A stretch of DNA of 55,118 nucleotides from REEB95 sp050729835 (lineage in GTDB: Bacteria; Pseudomonadota; Alphaproteobacteria; ATCC43930; CGMCC-115725). Below are positions 21,129-29,713 of the stretch, one piece after another; positions within the stretch are counted from its first letter, which is position 1; every line of letters begins with the position of its first letter. Location: contig JBOHLS010000019.1 of the NCBI GenBank assembly GCA_050729835.1, positions 1 through 55,118 of the forward strand, in the 5' to 3' direction. The notes beneath the pieces are model-generated. The model searched no databases. It was not told the DNA's origin and was given only the letters and a program-made list of their open reading frames with translations. The position numbers were made by a program, and so were the translations under genes.

Positions 21129-21428
21129 GTGACCGCATCAACCCAAGCCAGCGTGACGACCGGAACGTGGCGCATCGCCGCCGCGGTCGACTGGCGCGTC
21201 TGGGACGGCGAGGTCGTCGCCTATAACGACCGCAGCGGCGACACCCACCACTTCGCCGACTTCGCCGGTTGGGTCTTCGCCCGGCTCGCGGCTGGGCCGG
21301 CCGACGTTGCGGCCTTGACGACGGCGGCGATCGACGCCGTCGAGCTGCGGTGTGGTGCGCCGGACGAGACGGTCGCGCGCACCGTGGCGCTGTTCCACAA
21401 GCTCGATCTGCTCGACAGGGTGGCGTGA
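21129..21428 (+). CDS. PqqD-like protein of the HPr-rel-A type
   Basis: This 99-residue protein starts with GTG and has the small winged-helix-like layout of PqqD relatives: RIAAAVDWRVWDGEVVAYNDRSGDTHHFADFAGWVFARL, then an Ala-rich helix and VARTVALFHKLDLLDRV. PqqD-type domains bind peptide precursors and present them to modifying enzymes. A version paired with an HprK-related kinase is a named family (HPr-rel-A system), but its role is not known. The start is 3 bp after the previous stop and its stop overlaps the kinase GTG by 4 bp (GTGA), so the three are translationally coupled. Confidence 0.75.
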   Translation: MTASTQASVTTGTWRIAAAVDWRVWDGEVVAYNDRSGDTHHFADFAGWVFARLAAGPADVAALTTAAIDAVELRCGAPDETVARTVALFHKLDLLDRVA

Positions 21429-21433
21429 GAGCG

Positions 21434-22303
21434 ATGCGGCATGAAGTCGTTCATCTGCGGCTCGGCCCCTTCAGCGCGGCGCTGACCACGAGCTTCGGCG
21501 CGGTCGTCGACGCGCTTGGCCAACTCTATCCGCCGCAATTCCGCACGCCCGCCGGCGAGTTCACCGATTTCCACGTGGCGCTGGTGCCCGGCAAGGGAAT
21601 GCGCCGCTACGTGCGGCCGCAGGCGCGGTTTCTCATCGACGGCCAGGACCCGTTCAAGCCGCTGCCGGCCGACCAGGCTTTGCCGCTGGTCGAATGGGGA
21701 CTCAACTACGCCATCGCCGGCCTCGCGCACCAATACCTGATCGTGCACGCCGCGGCGATCGAGAAGAACGGCCGCGTCGCGATGCTTCCGGGCGCACCCG
21801 GCTCGGGCAAGAGCACGCTCGCCGCCGGCCTCGTCCAGCGCGGCTGGCGCCTGCTGTCCGACGAGCTGGCGCTGATCCGCCGCGACGACGGCCGCGTCGT
21901 GCCCTTGGCCCGGCCGGTCAACCTCAAGAACGGATCGATCGACGTGCTGAAGGCGTTCGCGCCGCAAGCCGTGTTCAGCGACGCCGTCGCCGACACGGCC
22001 AAGGGCACCGTCGCGCTGATGCGTGCGCCCGAGGACAGCCTGGCGCGCGTCGACGAAGTCGCGCCGGTCGGCTGGGTGGTCTTTCCGCGCTGGCGCGCCG
22101 GCAATGCGGCACAATTCACGCCGTACTCGAAAGCGGCCGGCCTGATCGAGATCGGCCACCACGCGATGAATTACAGCCTGCACGGCGCGCAGGGCTTCGC
22201 GCTATTGAGCGGGATCCTAGAAAAGAGCGGCTGCTACCGCTTCGCTTACGGCGACCTCAACGACGCGGCGCGCGCGTTCGACGCGCTCGCGGCGGCCGCG
22301 TGA
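21434..22303 (+). CDS. HprK-related kinase A
   Basis: The 289-residue protein resembles the C-terminal kinase domain of HPr kinase/phosphorylase. The Walker A is GAPGSGKSTLAAGLVQRGW (GAPGSGKS at residues 120-127), preceded by IVHAAAIEKNGRVAMLP and followed by LLSDELALIRRDDG, which match the HprK-like core. True HprK phosphorylates Ser46 of HPr; here no HPr gene is nearby, so the target is unknown. The C-terminal half (GWVVFPRWRAGNAAQFTP) fits the HprK-related A group. ATG at 21434 or the overlapping GTG at 21425 could be the start. The long frame from 21269 is a shadow. Confidence 0.82.
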   Translation: MRHEVVHLRLGPFSAALTTSFGAVVDALGQLYPPQFRTPAGEFTDFHVALVPGKGMRRYVRPQARFLIDGQDPFKPLPADQALPLVEWGLNYAIAGLAHQYLIVHAAAIEKNGRVAMLPGAPGSGKSTLAAGLVQRGWRLLSDELALIRRDDGRVVPLARPVNLKNGSIDVLKAFAPQAVFSDAVADTAKGTVALMRAPEDSLARVDEVAPVGWVVFPRWRAGNAAQFTPYSKAAGLIEIGHHAMNYSLHGAQGFALLSGILEKSGCYRFAYGDLNDAARAFDALAAAA

Positions 22304-22332
22304 CGACGATGCCGGCAATGACGACGATCGGG

Positions 22333-22569
22333 CTAACGCCAGACCGGCTTGCCGAGATAGATCTGCGACGGATCGCTCAGGGCGCCCGCGGTGGCACCCA
22401 GCGCGCCGCCGAATATCGCGCCGGTCAGCGGCATGCCGACCGCCGCCCCGGCCAGCGCGCCAACGCCGGCGCCCATGACACCGCCGGTCACCGCGCGGTC
22501 GCCCGGGTTCGACCCGCAGCCCGCAACCAGAAGCCCGCTTGCGACAATCACTACGGCCATACGACGCAT
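22333..22569 (-). CDS. Glycine-zipper lipoprotein, 78 aa
   Basis: The protein starts MRRMAVVIVASGLLVAGCGS with a lipobox LVAGC (Cys18). The rest is a glycine zipper (GGVMGAGVGALAGAAVGMPLTGAIFGGALGATAGAL) ending DPSQIYLGKPVWR. Such small outer-membrane lipoproteins resemble SlyB/OsmB and are often stress induced. I place the start at 22569, not 22584, because GAGGAG lies 7 bases upstream of it. A good promoter lies upstream (-35 TTGTAT, -10 TATACT). Confidence 0.85.
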   Translation of the reverse strand: MRRMAVVIVASGLLVAGCGSNPGDRAVTGGVMGAGVGALAGAAVGMPLTGAIFGGALGATAGALSDPSQIYLGKPVWR

Positions 22570-22600
22570 GAGTTCGCTCCTCAATGGCGAAAGACCGGCG

Positions 22601-22630
22601 AGTATAGGTCGCGGATTTTTCGGAATACAA
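22601..22630 (-). promoter_or_regulatory. Candidate promoter of the glycine-zipper lipoprotein gene
   Basis: On the minus strand, TTGTAT (22630-22625) and TATACT (22606-22601) are 18 bp apart, about 30 bases before the ATG at 22569. The surrounding 100 bases are markedly AT-richer than the genome. Confidence 0.5.
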
Positions 22631-22844
22631 TACTCTCAAGTGAATCAATGGGTTGTATATTGTCGTTAAAGTCATACAAGAGAAGAATTGAATTAAATCA
22701 AGCGTTTACGTGGATTTCCGATTCGCGCCGCAACCCGGCGCGGGTCGGTTCCGTTCCAGAAAGGACGAATCGGGAACCCAGCGAGAATCGCGTCCATTCC
22801 GAAGGCCGCAACCGACGCCACCACCCGCATGACGGAGAGTTCAG

Positions 22845-22922
22845 GTGATCTCGATCTTGCTCTGGCTGATGCGCATACCGGTTCCGGTGCTGATCTTGCT
22901 CTATCTGTTCAAGATCATCTGA
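22845..22922 (+). CDS. Possible 25-residue hydrophobic membrane peptide
   Basis: GTG at 22845 has a strong ribosome site (GGAGAG, 5 bases upstream). It encodes 25 residues that are almost entirely one transmembrane helix (ISILLWLMRIPVPVLILLY, then LFKII). It would be too short for routine gene callers. The GTG overlaps the TGA of an upstream 66-residue frame (22648-22848) by GTGA. No relatives are recognised with certainty. It is convergent with msrP. Confidence 0.4.
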   Translation: MISILLWLMRIPVPVLILLYLFKII

Positions 22923-22961
22923 TCGGACGACGACGACCGGGGCGCGGAGCGCGCCCGGCGT

Positions 22962-23936
22962 TCAACGGAACAGTTCCTCGCCCTTGATGCCGTCGTACAT
23001 CGCCGCGACGTATTCGCCATAGCCGTTCCAGATCAGCGTCGGCCGCCGCGCGTTCTCGCCGAGCACACGTTCGGTTGCCTGGCTCCAGCGCGGATGCGGC
23101 ACCGCCGGATTGACGTTGGCCCAGAAGCCGTATTCGTTCGCCTGCAGCGCCGTCCAGAACGAGGTCGGCCGCTGGTCGGTGAAGGTGAATTTGACGATCG
23201 ACTTGATCGACTTGAAACCGTATTTCCACGGCAGCACCAGGCGCAACGGCGGACCGTCCGGCTTGGGCAGCGGTTTGCCGTACATGCCGGTGACCAGGAA
23301 CGCGAGGTCGTTGTTGGCCTCGAACATGGTCACGCCTTCGACGTAAGGCCACGGATAGATGAACATGCGCTGTCCCGGCGCATTCGCCGGATCCATGAAC
23401 GTGACCATGCGGATGTACTTGGCACTGCCGAGCGGCTGCGCCATGTCGACCAGCGCCTTCATCGGAAAGCCGGTCCACGGCACCGCCATCGACCAGGTTT
23501 CGACGCAACGGTGGCGATAGAGCCGTTCCTCGAGCGTCACCTTCTTGAGCAGGTCGTCGATGCCAAGCGTCATCGGCTTGGCGACCATACCGTCGATGGC
23601 GATCGTCCACGGCCGCACTTTGAGCGCGTTGGAATATTCGTAGACGTCCTTGTCGCTCGTGTATTCGTAGAAATTGTTGTAGGTGGTCGAGAGCTTTTCC
23701 AGCGTGATCGGACGATCGAGGGTGTATTTGGCATCGCGCTTCGCCGGATAGAGCCCGGCCGACGGATCGGCGTCGGCAAAAGTCGGCGCCGCAGCGGCCA
23801 GCGAGCCGCCGCCGGTGGCGGCGACGAGCGCACCCATCCCCATCGCCTTGATCAGGGCGCGGCGATCGCGGAAGATGCCTTCCGGCGTCGCCTCGCGCTC
23901 GGGAATTTCCCAGCCCCGCTTGCGTTTCACCCACAT
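22962..23936 (-). CDS. msrP: Protein-methionine-sulfoxide reductase catalytic subunit MsrP (YedY)
   Basis: This 324-residue periplasmic molybdoenzyme repairs oxidised methionine in envelope proteins. The Tat motif RDRRALIKAMG precedes a hydrophobic stretch ending near FADA. The Mo-coordinating Cys is at about residue 144 in RHRCVETWSMAVPW. Other family blocks are RPWTIAIDG, TFMDPANAPGQ, PLRLVLPWKYGFKSIKSI and the C-terminal LIWNGYG. The ATG at 23936 is chosen (GGAG 8 bases upstream, and the family starts just before KRKRGWEIPE). MsrQ, the haem partner, is not next to it. Its cofactor would come from the mob/moe/moa genes at 38.6-41.1 kb. Confidence 0.95.
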   Translation of the reverse strand: MWVKRKRGWEIPEREATPEGIFRDRRALIKAMGMGALVAATGGGSLAAAAPTFADADPSAGLYPAKRDAKYTLDRPITLEKLSTTYNNFYEYTSDKDVYEYSNALKVRPWTIAIDGMVAKPMTLGIDDLLKKVTLEERLYRHRCVETWSMAVPWTGFPMKALVDMAQPLGSAKYIRMVTFMDPANAPGQRMFIYPWPYVEGVTMFEANNDLAFLVTGMYGKPLPKPDGPPLRLVLPWKYGFKSIKSIVKFTFTDQRPTSFWTALQANEYGFWANVNPAVPHPRWSQATERVLGENARRPTLIWNGYGEYVAAMYDGIKGEELFR

Positions 23937-24045
23937 GGCCGATCTCCGTCTCTGCACCTGCAGCGATACCGCCAACCCGCCCTCACATCAAGTCACGCCC
24001 GCGCGACTGCGGCTGAACGAAATTTAACGGTGCGCGGAACCGGTG

Positions 24046-26076
24046 CTATTGTGCGGCCTCGCCGGTGCGGGCGGCGAGCACCTTCTCCGCCAGCTTGCCG
24101 GTCAGCTCCTGCAGCCGGTCGAAGCGGTGGGTGAACGTCCCGGTGCCGAGGGTCGCCGAGCGCAACTCGATGATCAGGTCGTGCATCTCCACCAGCGGCA
24201 TGTCGGTCGCGACCGTGTCCCAGCCGCTCCAGTCGGCCTTGGCGTCGTAGCCCAGGATATGGCCGCGCCGTGCCGAAACGATGCGCTGGACGCGCGAGGT
24301 GAAGGCGTTGGGCACCGAGATCTCGACGCGATGGATCGGCTCGAGCAGCACCGGATCGCATTTCGGCAGCGCCTCGCTCATCGCCTGCCGTGCGACGGTC
24401 TTGAACGCCTGATCCGAGCTGTCGACGGCGTGGAACTGGCCGGTGACCAGCTTGACCGACAGATCGACGACCGGCGAACCGAACGGGCCGTGGCGCAGGT
24501 ATTCGATTACGCCCTCCTCGACCGCCGGGATGTAATTGCGCGGAATCGCGCCGCCGACCACGGCATCGACGAAGGCGAAGCCGCCGCCGCGCGGCAGCGG
24601 CTTGATCTCGACCTGGATGTCGGCGAACTGCCCGTGGCCGCCGCTCTGGCGCTTGAAGCGGGAATGGAGCGCGGTGCCCTTGCGGATGGTCTCGCGATAG
24701 GGGATTTGCGGCCGGCGCGCCTGGACCGCGAGGTTGAATTTGTGCCGCAGCCGATCGAGCACGATCTGGAGATGGATGTCGCCCTGGCCCCACAGCACCA
24801 GCTCCTGCAGCTCGGGATTCTGCTCGAGCGATAGCGTCGGGTCCTCCTCGATCAGCTTCTGGATCGCGCCGGTGAGCTTGACGTCGTCGCTGCGCTTCTC
24901 CGCCGCGATCGCTAGACCGAGAACCGGACTGGGCGGCGCGATACGGGGCAGCTTCGGCGCCGGCCCAGTGCCCAGGACGGCGCCGGTCGCCACGCCATCG
25001 AGCCGTGCCAGCGCCGCGATCTCTCCCGCGTTGGCGCCGCCCGGCAGCTTCTCCGCCGTCGCCCCCTGGAGCCGCAGCACGCCGCCGACCCGTACGCCGC
25101 CGAGGCTCATGCCTTCAGTCACCGCGCCGCGCCAGACACGCACCAGCGACAGCTTGCTGGCATGCGGCGGATTGTAGGTCTTGACGACCTGCACCACTGC
25201 GCCGTTGCCGCCGCCGATGCCGAGCCGCTCGGCGGTCGCGGCCGCGGCGGGGGTTTCGTGCCGTAACGCCTTCCACAGCCGGCGCACGCCGTGATCGAGC
25301 GATGCCGAGCCCAGGAACACGGGCACGATCAGGTCGCGACGCAGGTCCTGGGTCAGCTGGTTGTATATCTCGGTCTTCGAGGGCTGCACATCCTCGAGCA
25401 GCTGTTCCAGTAGCTTGTCGTCGAAATCGGCGAGCTTCTCGACCATCGAGTCGCGCGATTCCTGCTTGGTCACGGCCATCGCGTCGGGCAGCTGGATCAA
25501 ATCCGACGCCTTGCCAGGCTGATAGCGGTAGGCGCGCTCGCTGACCAGGTCGACATAACCGGCGATGGTGTTGTCGGGGCCGGGCAGCGGCACTTGGCGC
25601 AGCACCAAGGGGCGCGCCGAAATGGATTGCAGCGCGGCCAGAACCTCGGAAACGCGCGCCGAGGTCTGATCGACCTTGTTGACGAAAATCATGTGCGGAA
25701 TCTGGCGGTCGTCGAGAAACTTGAGCAGCGGCGACAGCGCCAGCACGCGGTCGGGCACCGCTTCGCACACCAGCACCGCGACGTCGGCGGCGAGCAGCGC
25801 CGTTTGCGCCTCGGTCGCGAGCTCGACCGACCCCGGACAGTCGAGGAAGAACCAGCGGTCGCCTAGATAGGTGGCGTGCGCCGGATTGATCTCGGTCGAC
25901 ATCTGCCGCGCCCGCGCCTCGGGAGCGGAATCGCCGACGGTGGTCTGGTCTTTCTGGGTGCCGCGTCGGTGGATGGCGTCGGCGGCGAAGAGCAGGGCTT
26001 CGAGGAGGGTCGTCTTGCCCGAGAGGTAAGGTCCGACCAGGGCCGCCACGCGCGGCCCGCCCGCTCTTTCGCCCAT
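24046..26076 (-). CDS. Atypical elongation factor G paralogue
   Basis: The 676-residue translational GTPase has the EF-G domain order. The P-loop is GPYLSGKT (residues about 15-22) and the G4 motif is NKVD. Domain II contains VVKTYNPPHASKLSLVRVWRG, domain III GDIHLQIVLDRL, domain IV SGGHGQFADIQVEI and domain V IHRVEISVPNAFTSRVQRIVSARRGHILG. Two G-domain features are unusual: the switch I RGITI motif is missing, and G3 reads DCPGS where canonical EF-G has DTPGH, so the catalytic His is absent. It is therefore a paralogue, not the main FusA. The start at 26076 has GGAGG five bases upstream; the longer frame runs into the neighbouring gene. Confidence 0.9.
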   Translation of the reverse strand: MGERAGGPRVAALVGPYLSGKTTLLEALLFAADAIHRRGTQKDQTTVGDSAPEARARQMSTEINPAHATYLGDRWFFLDCPGSVELATEAQTALLAADVAVLVCEAVPDRVLALSPLLKFLDDRQIPHMIFVNKVDQTSARVSEVLAALQSISARPLVLRQVPLPGPDNTIAGYVDLVSERAYRYQPGKASDLIQLPDAMAVTKQESRDSMVEKLADFDDKLLEQLLEDVQPSKTEIYNQLTQDLRRDLIVPVFLGSASLDHGVRRLWKALRHETPAAAATAERLGIGGGNGAVVQVVKTYNPPHASKLSLVRVWRGAVTEGMSLGGVRVGGVLRLQGATAEKLPGGANAGEIAALARLDGVATGAVLGTGPAPKLPRIAPPSPVLGLAIAAEKRSDDVKLTGAIQKLIEEDPTLSLEQNPELQELVLWGQGDIHLQIVLDRLRHKFNLAVQARRPQIPYRETIRKGTALHSRFKRQSGGHGQFADIQVEIKPLPRGGGFAFVDAVVGGAIPRNYIPAVEEGVIEYLRHGPFGSPVVDLSVKLVTGQFHAVDSSDQAFKTVARQAMSEALPKCDPVLLEPIHRVEISVPNAFTSRVQRIVSARRGHILGYDAKADWSGWDTVATDMPLVEMHDLIIELRSATLGTGTFTHRFDRLQELTGKLAEKVLAARTGEAAQ

Positions 26077-26231
26077 GTTCGCCTCCGCTTCGCGCTGTGC
26101 GCCGCGTTGGGCCGGGTCAAATCCGCTTCGGGGCTTCGTCAGGAACGCCCCGCCTGGCGGCGACGCACTCTCCGGCAGCGATGGTCGCGCCGCCGGCGAA
26201 CCGAGGCAACCGGAATCTCGAATGCGCCGCG

Positions 26232-27605
26232 CTATTCCGCCGCCGGCCGATGCGCAGCGGCAACGTTCGCCCGCGCCGTCGCTTCGAGCTCGCGCCGCAG
26301 CCGCGCCGCCGGGTTTGCCTCGTCGACGGCGACGTCGCTCCAGCGCACGACCGCACCCACCGCAATCGGCTGGCGCAGCCGGACACCATGCGCGAGCCCG
26401 ATGGGCAGCGCGCCGAGGGCCAAGCTGTCGCTCGCGGGCATCAGCCGCGCCCAGACCGTGAAGCCGCCCTCGCCGTCCAGCGTCTCGCCAGCCGTCAGAT
26501 CGCGCTTGGCGACGGTGACGGCGTCGGCATGGAAGCCGCGCGGCGCGCCCGTCGGCTCGCGGCGCAACGCCACGCTCGCCACCGAAATGCCGAGCTCGAG
26601 CCCGATCAGGTGATAAGGCTTGTAGAGCGCGACATAGCGGCCCGACGGATCGGTCTTGAGGCCGTATTCGGCAAAGCAGCGCTCGACGTAATCCGACGCC
26701 GCCTCGAACACGACATAGACCCCCCAGCGCAGATCGCGGAACACCGGCTGGCCGTCGCGCATCAGCGAAGACACCACCTCGACCTGGCCCTTGTGATGAA
26801 GCTGGCCGCCGGCCGCTTCCGGCCGCAATACCGTCGGCAACTCGTCGACGCCGCAAGGCGGGAACGCGAGGCCGCCGGGCGCCGGCGTCAGGCCGGTGGC
26901 ATTGGCCACCGCCGTCATTTCGATCGCCGACTTGGTGCCGTCGAGGAAGGAGTTGAACATCTGCGCGTTCATGCCGCCGCGCCGCGCCTGCTCGGCGGTC
27001 AGGCCGTAATGCGACCACACCGTCTCGGGCGTCGATTGGTGATAAGCCGGCAGGTATTTGGTGCCCTTGCCGGCGGCAACCACGTCGAAGCCGGCGGCGC
27101 GCGCCCAATCGACCTGCTCGGCGACGAGCGCGGGCTGGTCGCCGTAGGCGAGACTGTAGACCACGCCTTTCGCCTGCGCGGCGCGCGCCAGCAGCGGCCC
27201 GGCCAGCGCATCGGCCTCGACGTTGACCATGACGACGTGCTTGCCGTGGGCGATGGCCGCGCCGGCATGCGCGGTGCCGGCCGGCGGATTGCCGGTGGCG
27301 TCGATCACCACCTCGATCGCCGGATGGCCGATCAACGCCGCGGCATCGTCGCCGACCCAGGTCGTGCCGCGATCGACCGCCTCGCTTGCCGAGCGCGCAG
27401 CCGCCGCTTCCGCCGGCCAGCCGACCAGCGCCAAATTGTCGCGCGCCCGTTGCGGCGACAGGTCGGCGATGCCGACGACATGGAGACCGGGCGTGCGCCG
27501 CGCCTGCGCCAGGAACATCGCGCCGAACTTGCCGGCGCCGATCAGGCCGACGCGCACTGGCCGACCCGCGGCCGCGCGCTCCTGGAGCAGCCGATGCAGG
27601 TTCAT
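26232..27605 (-). CDS. COG4091-type dehydrogenase with C-terminal SAF domain
   Basis: This 457-residue protein starts with a Rossmann fold (RPVRVGLIGAGKFGAMFLAQ; IEVVIDATGNPPAGTAHA; HGKHVVMVNVEADALAGPLL). A homoserine-dehydrogenase-like catalytic part follows, then a C-terminal SAF domain (VTVAKRDLTAGETLDGEGGFTV) of the type seen in sialic acid synthase and sugar dehydratases. The class is called predicted homoserine dehydrogenase with SAF domain; the substrate of most members is unknown and probably a sugar acid or branched polyol. It lies 4 bp after the broken PhyH dioxygenase on the same strand, so the two form a catabolic-looking pair. Confidence 0.88.
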   Translation of the reverse strand: MNLHRLLQERAAAGRPVRVGLIGAGKFGAMFLAQARRTPGLHVVGIADLSPQRARDNLALVGWPAEAAAARSASEAVDRGTTWVGDDAAALIGHPAIEVVIDATGNPPAGTAHAGAAIAHGKHVVMVNVEADALAGPLLARAAQAKGVVYSLAYGDQPALVAEQVDWARAAGFDVVAAGKGTKYLPAYHQSTPETVWSHYGLTAEQARRGGMNAQMFNSFLDGTKSAIEMTAVANATGLTPAPGGLAFPPCGVDELPTVLRPEAAGGQLHHKGQVEVVSSLMRDGQPVFRDLRWGVYVVFEAASDYVERCFAEYGLKTDPSGRYVALYKPYHLIGLELGISVASVALRREPTGAPRGFHADAVTVAKRDLTAGETLDGEGGFTVWARLMPASDSLALGALPIGLAHGVRLRQPIAVGAVVRWSDVAVDEANPAARLRRELEATARANVAAAHRPAAE

Positions 27606-27609
27606 CGCC

Positions 27610-28416
27610 CTACTCCGCCGCCGTGCGTCGATGGTGCATGAATTCGACCAGGCAATCGTCGGCCGCCAGCTCGATCGGAGTGAAGTCCTGGTGGGCGATC
27701 CAGGTCGGGCGCTTGAAGCGTCGGATCGCGTTGTCGCAGCGGTTGAGTGAGAGATAGAGGATCCAGCGCGACCACGGCGTCAGGTTCGAGCCCGAGGCAT
27801 GGACCAGGTTGCCGTGGAACAACAGCAGCGAGCCGGGCGGGCCCTTGGGCGCGATGATGCCGCCATCGGCGACCAATCGCGCGATGGTCTCGTTGTCGCA
27901 GGTCCACAGCGGTTAGCTGGTCGTGGTGACGTCGTGGCTCGCGCTAAGACGGCCGCTGCGGTGGCTTTTGGGAATGAACATCAGCGGGCCGTTGAACTCG
28001 TTCGCCTCGGCGATGAACAGCGCGATGTTCATCGCCCGCGGCGTCGGCATGTCGTCGTCGTTGAACCAAGTGGCGTAGTCCTGGTGCCATTGCCACACCG
28101 CGCCGTCGAACGCCGCCTTGGCGTTGATCTTGAACTGATGCATGTAGAGCCGGTCGGAGCCGAGGAGCTGCATGCCCGGCGCGACCAGCCGCGGATGACG
28201 CGCCAGCAGCGCGAACACCGGATTCCAGGTTTGGACATAGAAGGCGCTGCGCGGCGCGGTCGAGCCATTCTCGCGGATCACCTCGGGCCGGTTCTGGGCG
28301 AAAATCCCCGGCAGCTCGTCGTGCACCAGCGCCATCTCCTCGGCCGAGAAGACGCTCGGCAGGAAGAGACAGCCTTGCTCCTCGAATTCGGCGATTTGCG
28401 CCGGATCAAGCTCCAT
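27610..28416 (-). pseudogene. Phytanoyl-CoA dioxygenase family gene, interrupted by an in-frame TAA
   Basis: Reading minus from 28416 gives a PhyH-family Fe(II)/2-oxoglutarate dioxygenase (MELDPAQIAEFEEQGCLFLP; iron ligands H and D in WHQDYATWF). A TAA stops it at 27915-27913, after 167 residues. The same frame continues without any shift as PLWTCDNETIARLVADGG and GSLLLFHGNLVHASGSN, which supplies the distal iron His, to a natural stop at 27610. Total length would be 268 residues, normal for the family, where a Tyr is expected at the stop (TTSYPLW). One base change (TAC/TAT to TAA) explains it. The truncated product would lack the distal His and be inactive, unless this is a sequencing error. 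Confidence 0.85.
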
Positions 28417-28480
28417 GGCGATCCTCCGCGACGCGGTCGTGGGGAAATCTTAGCCCAGGATCGGGAGCGGCCGGGAGTGG

Positions 28481-29713
28481 CTATTTCAAGGCGGTGCAGG
28501 CACGCTCGATGCGCTTGCAGGCCTCGGTCAGCGCCGCGGTCGAAGTGGCGTAGGAGATGCGGAAATGGGGCGACAGGCCGAAGGCCTCGCCCTGCACCAC
28601 CGCAACGCCCTCCGCCTCGAGCAGATTATCGACGAAGTCGCCGTCGGTCTTGATCGTTTTGCCCTGCGGCGTGGTCTTGCCAATCGTGCCGGCACAGGAC
28701 GGATAGACGTAGAACGCGCCTTCGGGCACGGCGCAGCGCAAGCCGGCGCAGCGGTTGAGGCCGGCCACCACCAGGTCGCGCCGCTCCTGGAAGATCTTGT
28801 TGTGGCGCGGGATGAAATCCTGCGGGCCGCTGAGCGCCTCGACCGCCGCCGCCTGGCTGATCGAGCTGGCGTTGGTGGTGGACTGCGACTGCAATGCCGC
28901 CATCCCGGCGATCAGCTCCTTCGGGCCGCCGGCATAGCCGATGCGCCAGCCGGTCATGCAATAGGTCTTGCTGACGCCGTTGAGCGTGAGCGTGCGCGGA
29001 TAGAGCCGCGGCTCGACGTTGCAGATGGTGGCGAACTTGAAGTCGCCGTAGGTCAGGTGCTCGTACATGTCGTCGGTCAGCACCCAGACCTGCGGATGCC
29101 GCATCAGCACATCGGCGAGCGCCTTGAGCTCTTCCTCGCTATAGGCCGCGCCCGACGGATTCGACGGCGAATTGAGAATCAGCCACTTGGTGCGCCGGGT
29201 GATCGCGGCCTCGAGGTCCTCCGGCCGAATCTTGAAGTTGTTGTTCTCCGGACCCACCACCGGCACCGGCGTGCCCTCGCACAAATTCACGATGTCGGGA
29301 TACGACACCCAATAGGGTGCCGGCACGACCACTTCGTCGCCGGGATTGATTGTCGCTAGCAAGGCATTAAACAGCACCTGCTTGCCGCCGGTGCTGACGA
29401 TGATCTGGTCCAGCGCATAGTCGAGCGCGTTCTCGCGCTTGAACTTGGCGACGATCGCCTGCTTCAGCGCCGGTGTGCCCTCGACGGCGGTGTACTTGGT
29501 TTCACCCTTGTCGATGGCGCGCTTCGCGGCATCCTTGATGTTCTGCGGCGTGTCGAAATCGGGCTCGCCGGCGCCGAGGCCGATGATGTCGCGGCCCGCG
29601 GCCTTGAGGCGGCGCGCCTTGTCGGTCACCGCGATGGTCGGAGACGGCTTGATACGCGCGAGGCGGGCAGCAAGCGGCGCGACGGGCTTGGTTTCGGCGA
29701 GTGTCGTGGTCAT
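28481..29713 (-). CDS. aspC: Aspartate aminotransferase (class I, PLP-dependent)
   Basis: The 410-residue enzyme moves the amino group of aspartate to 2-oxoglutarate. The start is MTTTLAETKPVAPLAARLARIKPSPT. Family motifs are GLGAGEPDFDTPQNIKDAA, TGGKQVLFNAL, PAPYWVSYPDIV, NSPSNPSGAAYSEEEL and TDDMYEHLTYG. The PLP-binding Lys is in LNGVSKTYCMTGWRIGYAGG. The alphaproteobacterial type (AatA/AspC, subgroup I-gamma) has this length and also acts on prephenate in some species. It is a single gene; the upstream gap holds the cobalamin riboswitch of the divergent btuB unit. Confidence 0.95.
   Translation of the reverse strand: MTTTLAETKPVAPLAARLARIKPSPTIAVTDKARRLKAAGRDIIGLGAGEPDFDTPQNIKDAAKRAIDKGETKYTAVEGTPALKQAIVAKFKRENALDYALDQIIVSTGGKQVLFNALLATINPGDEVVVPAPYWVSYPDIVNLCEGTPVPVVGPENNNFKIRPEDLEAAITRRTKWLILNSPSNPSGAAYSEEELKALADVLMRHPQVWVLTDDMYEHLTYGDFKFATICNVEPRLYPRTLTLNGVSKTYCMTGWRIGYAGGPKELIAGMAALQSQSTTNASSISQAAAVEALSGPQDFIPRHNKIFQERRDLVVAGLNRCAGLRCAVPEGAFYVYPSCAGTIGKTTPQGKTIKTDGDFVDNLLEAEGVAVVQGEAFGLSPHFRISYATSTAALTEACKRIERACTALK

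Noticed and set aside
26077..27108. Upstream extension of the EF-G paralogue frame (344 codons)
   Set aside because: It overlaps the COG4091 gene in another frame and is Arg/Ala-rich noise; the P-loop and GGAGG site fix the start at 26076.
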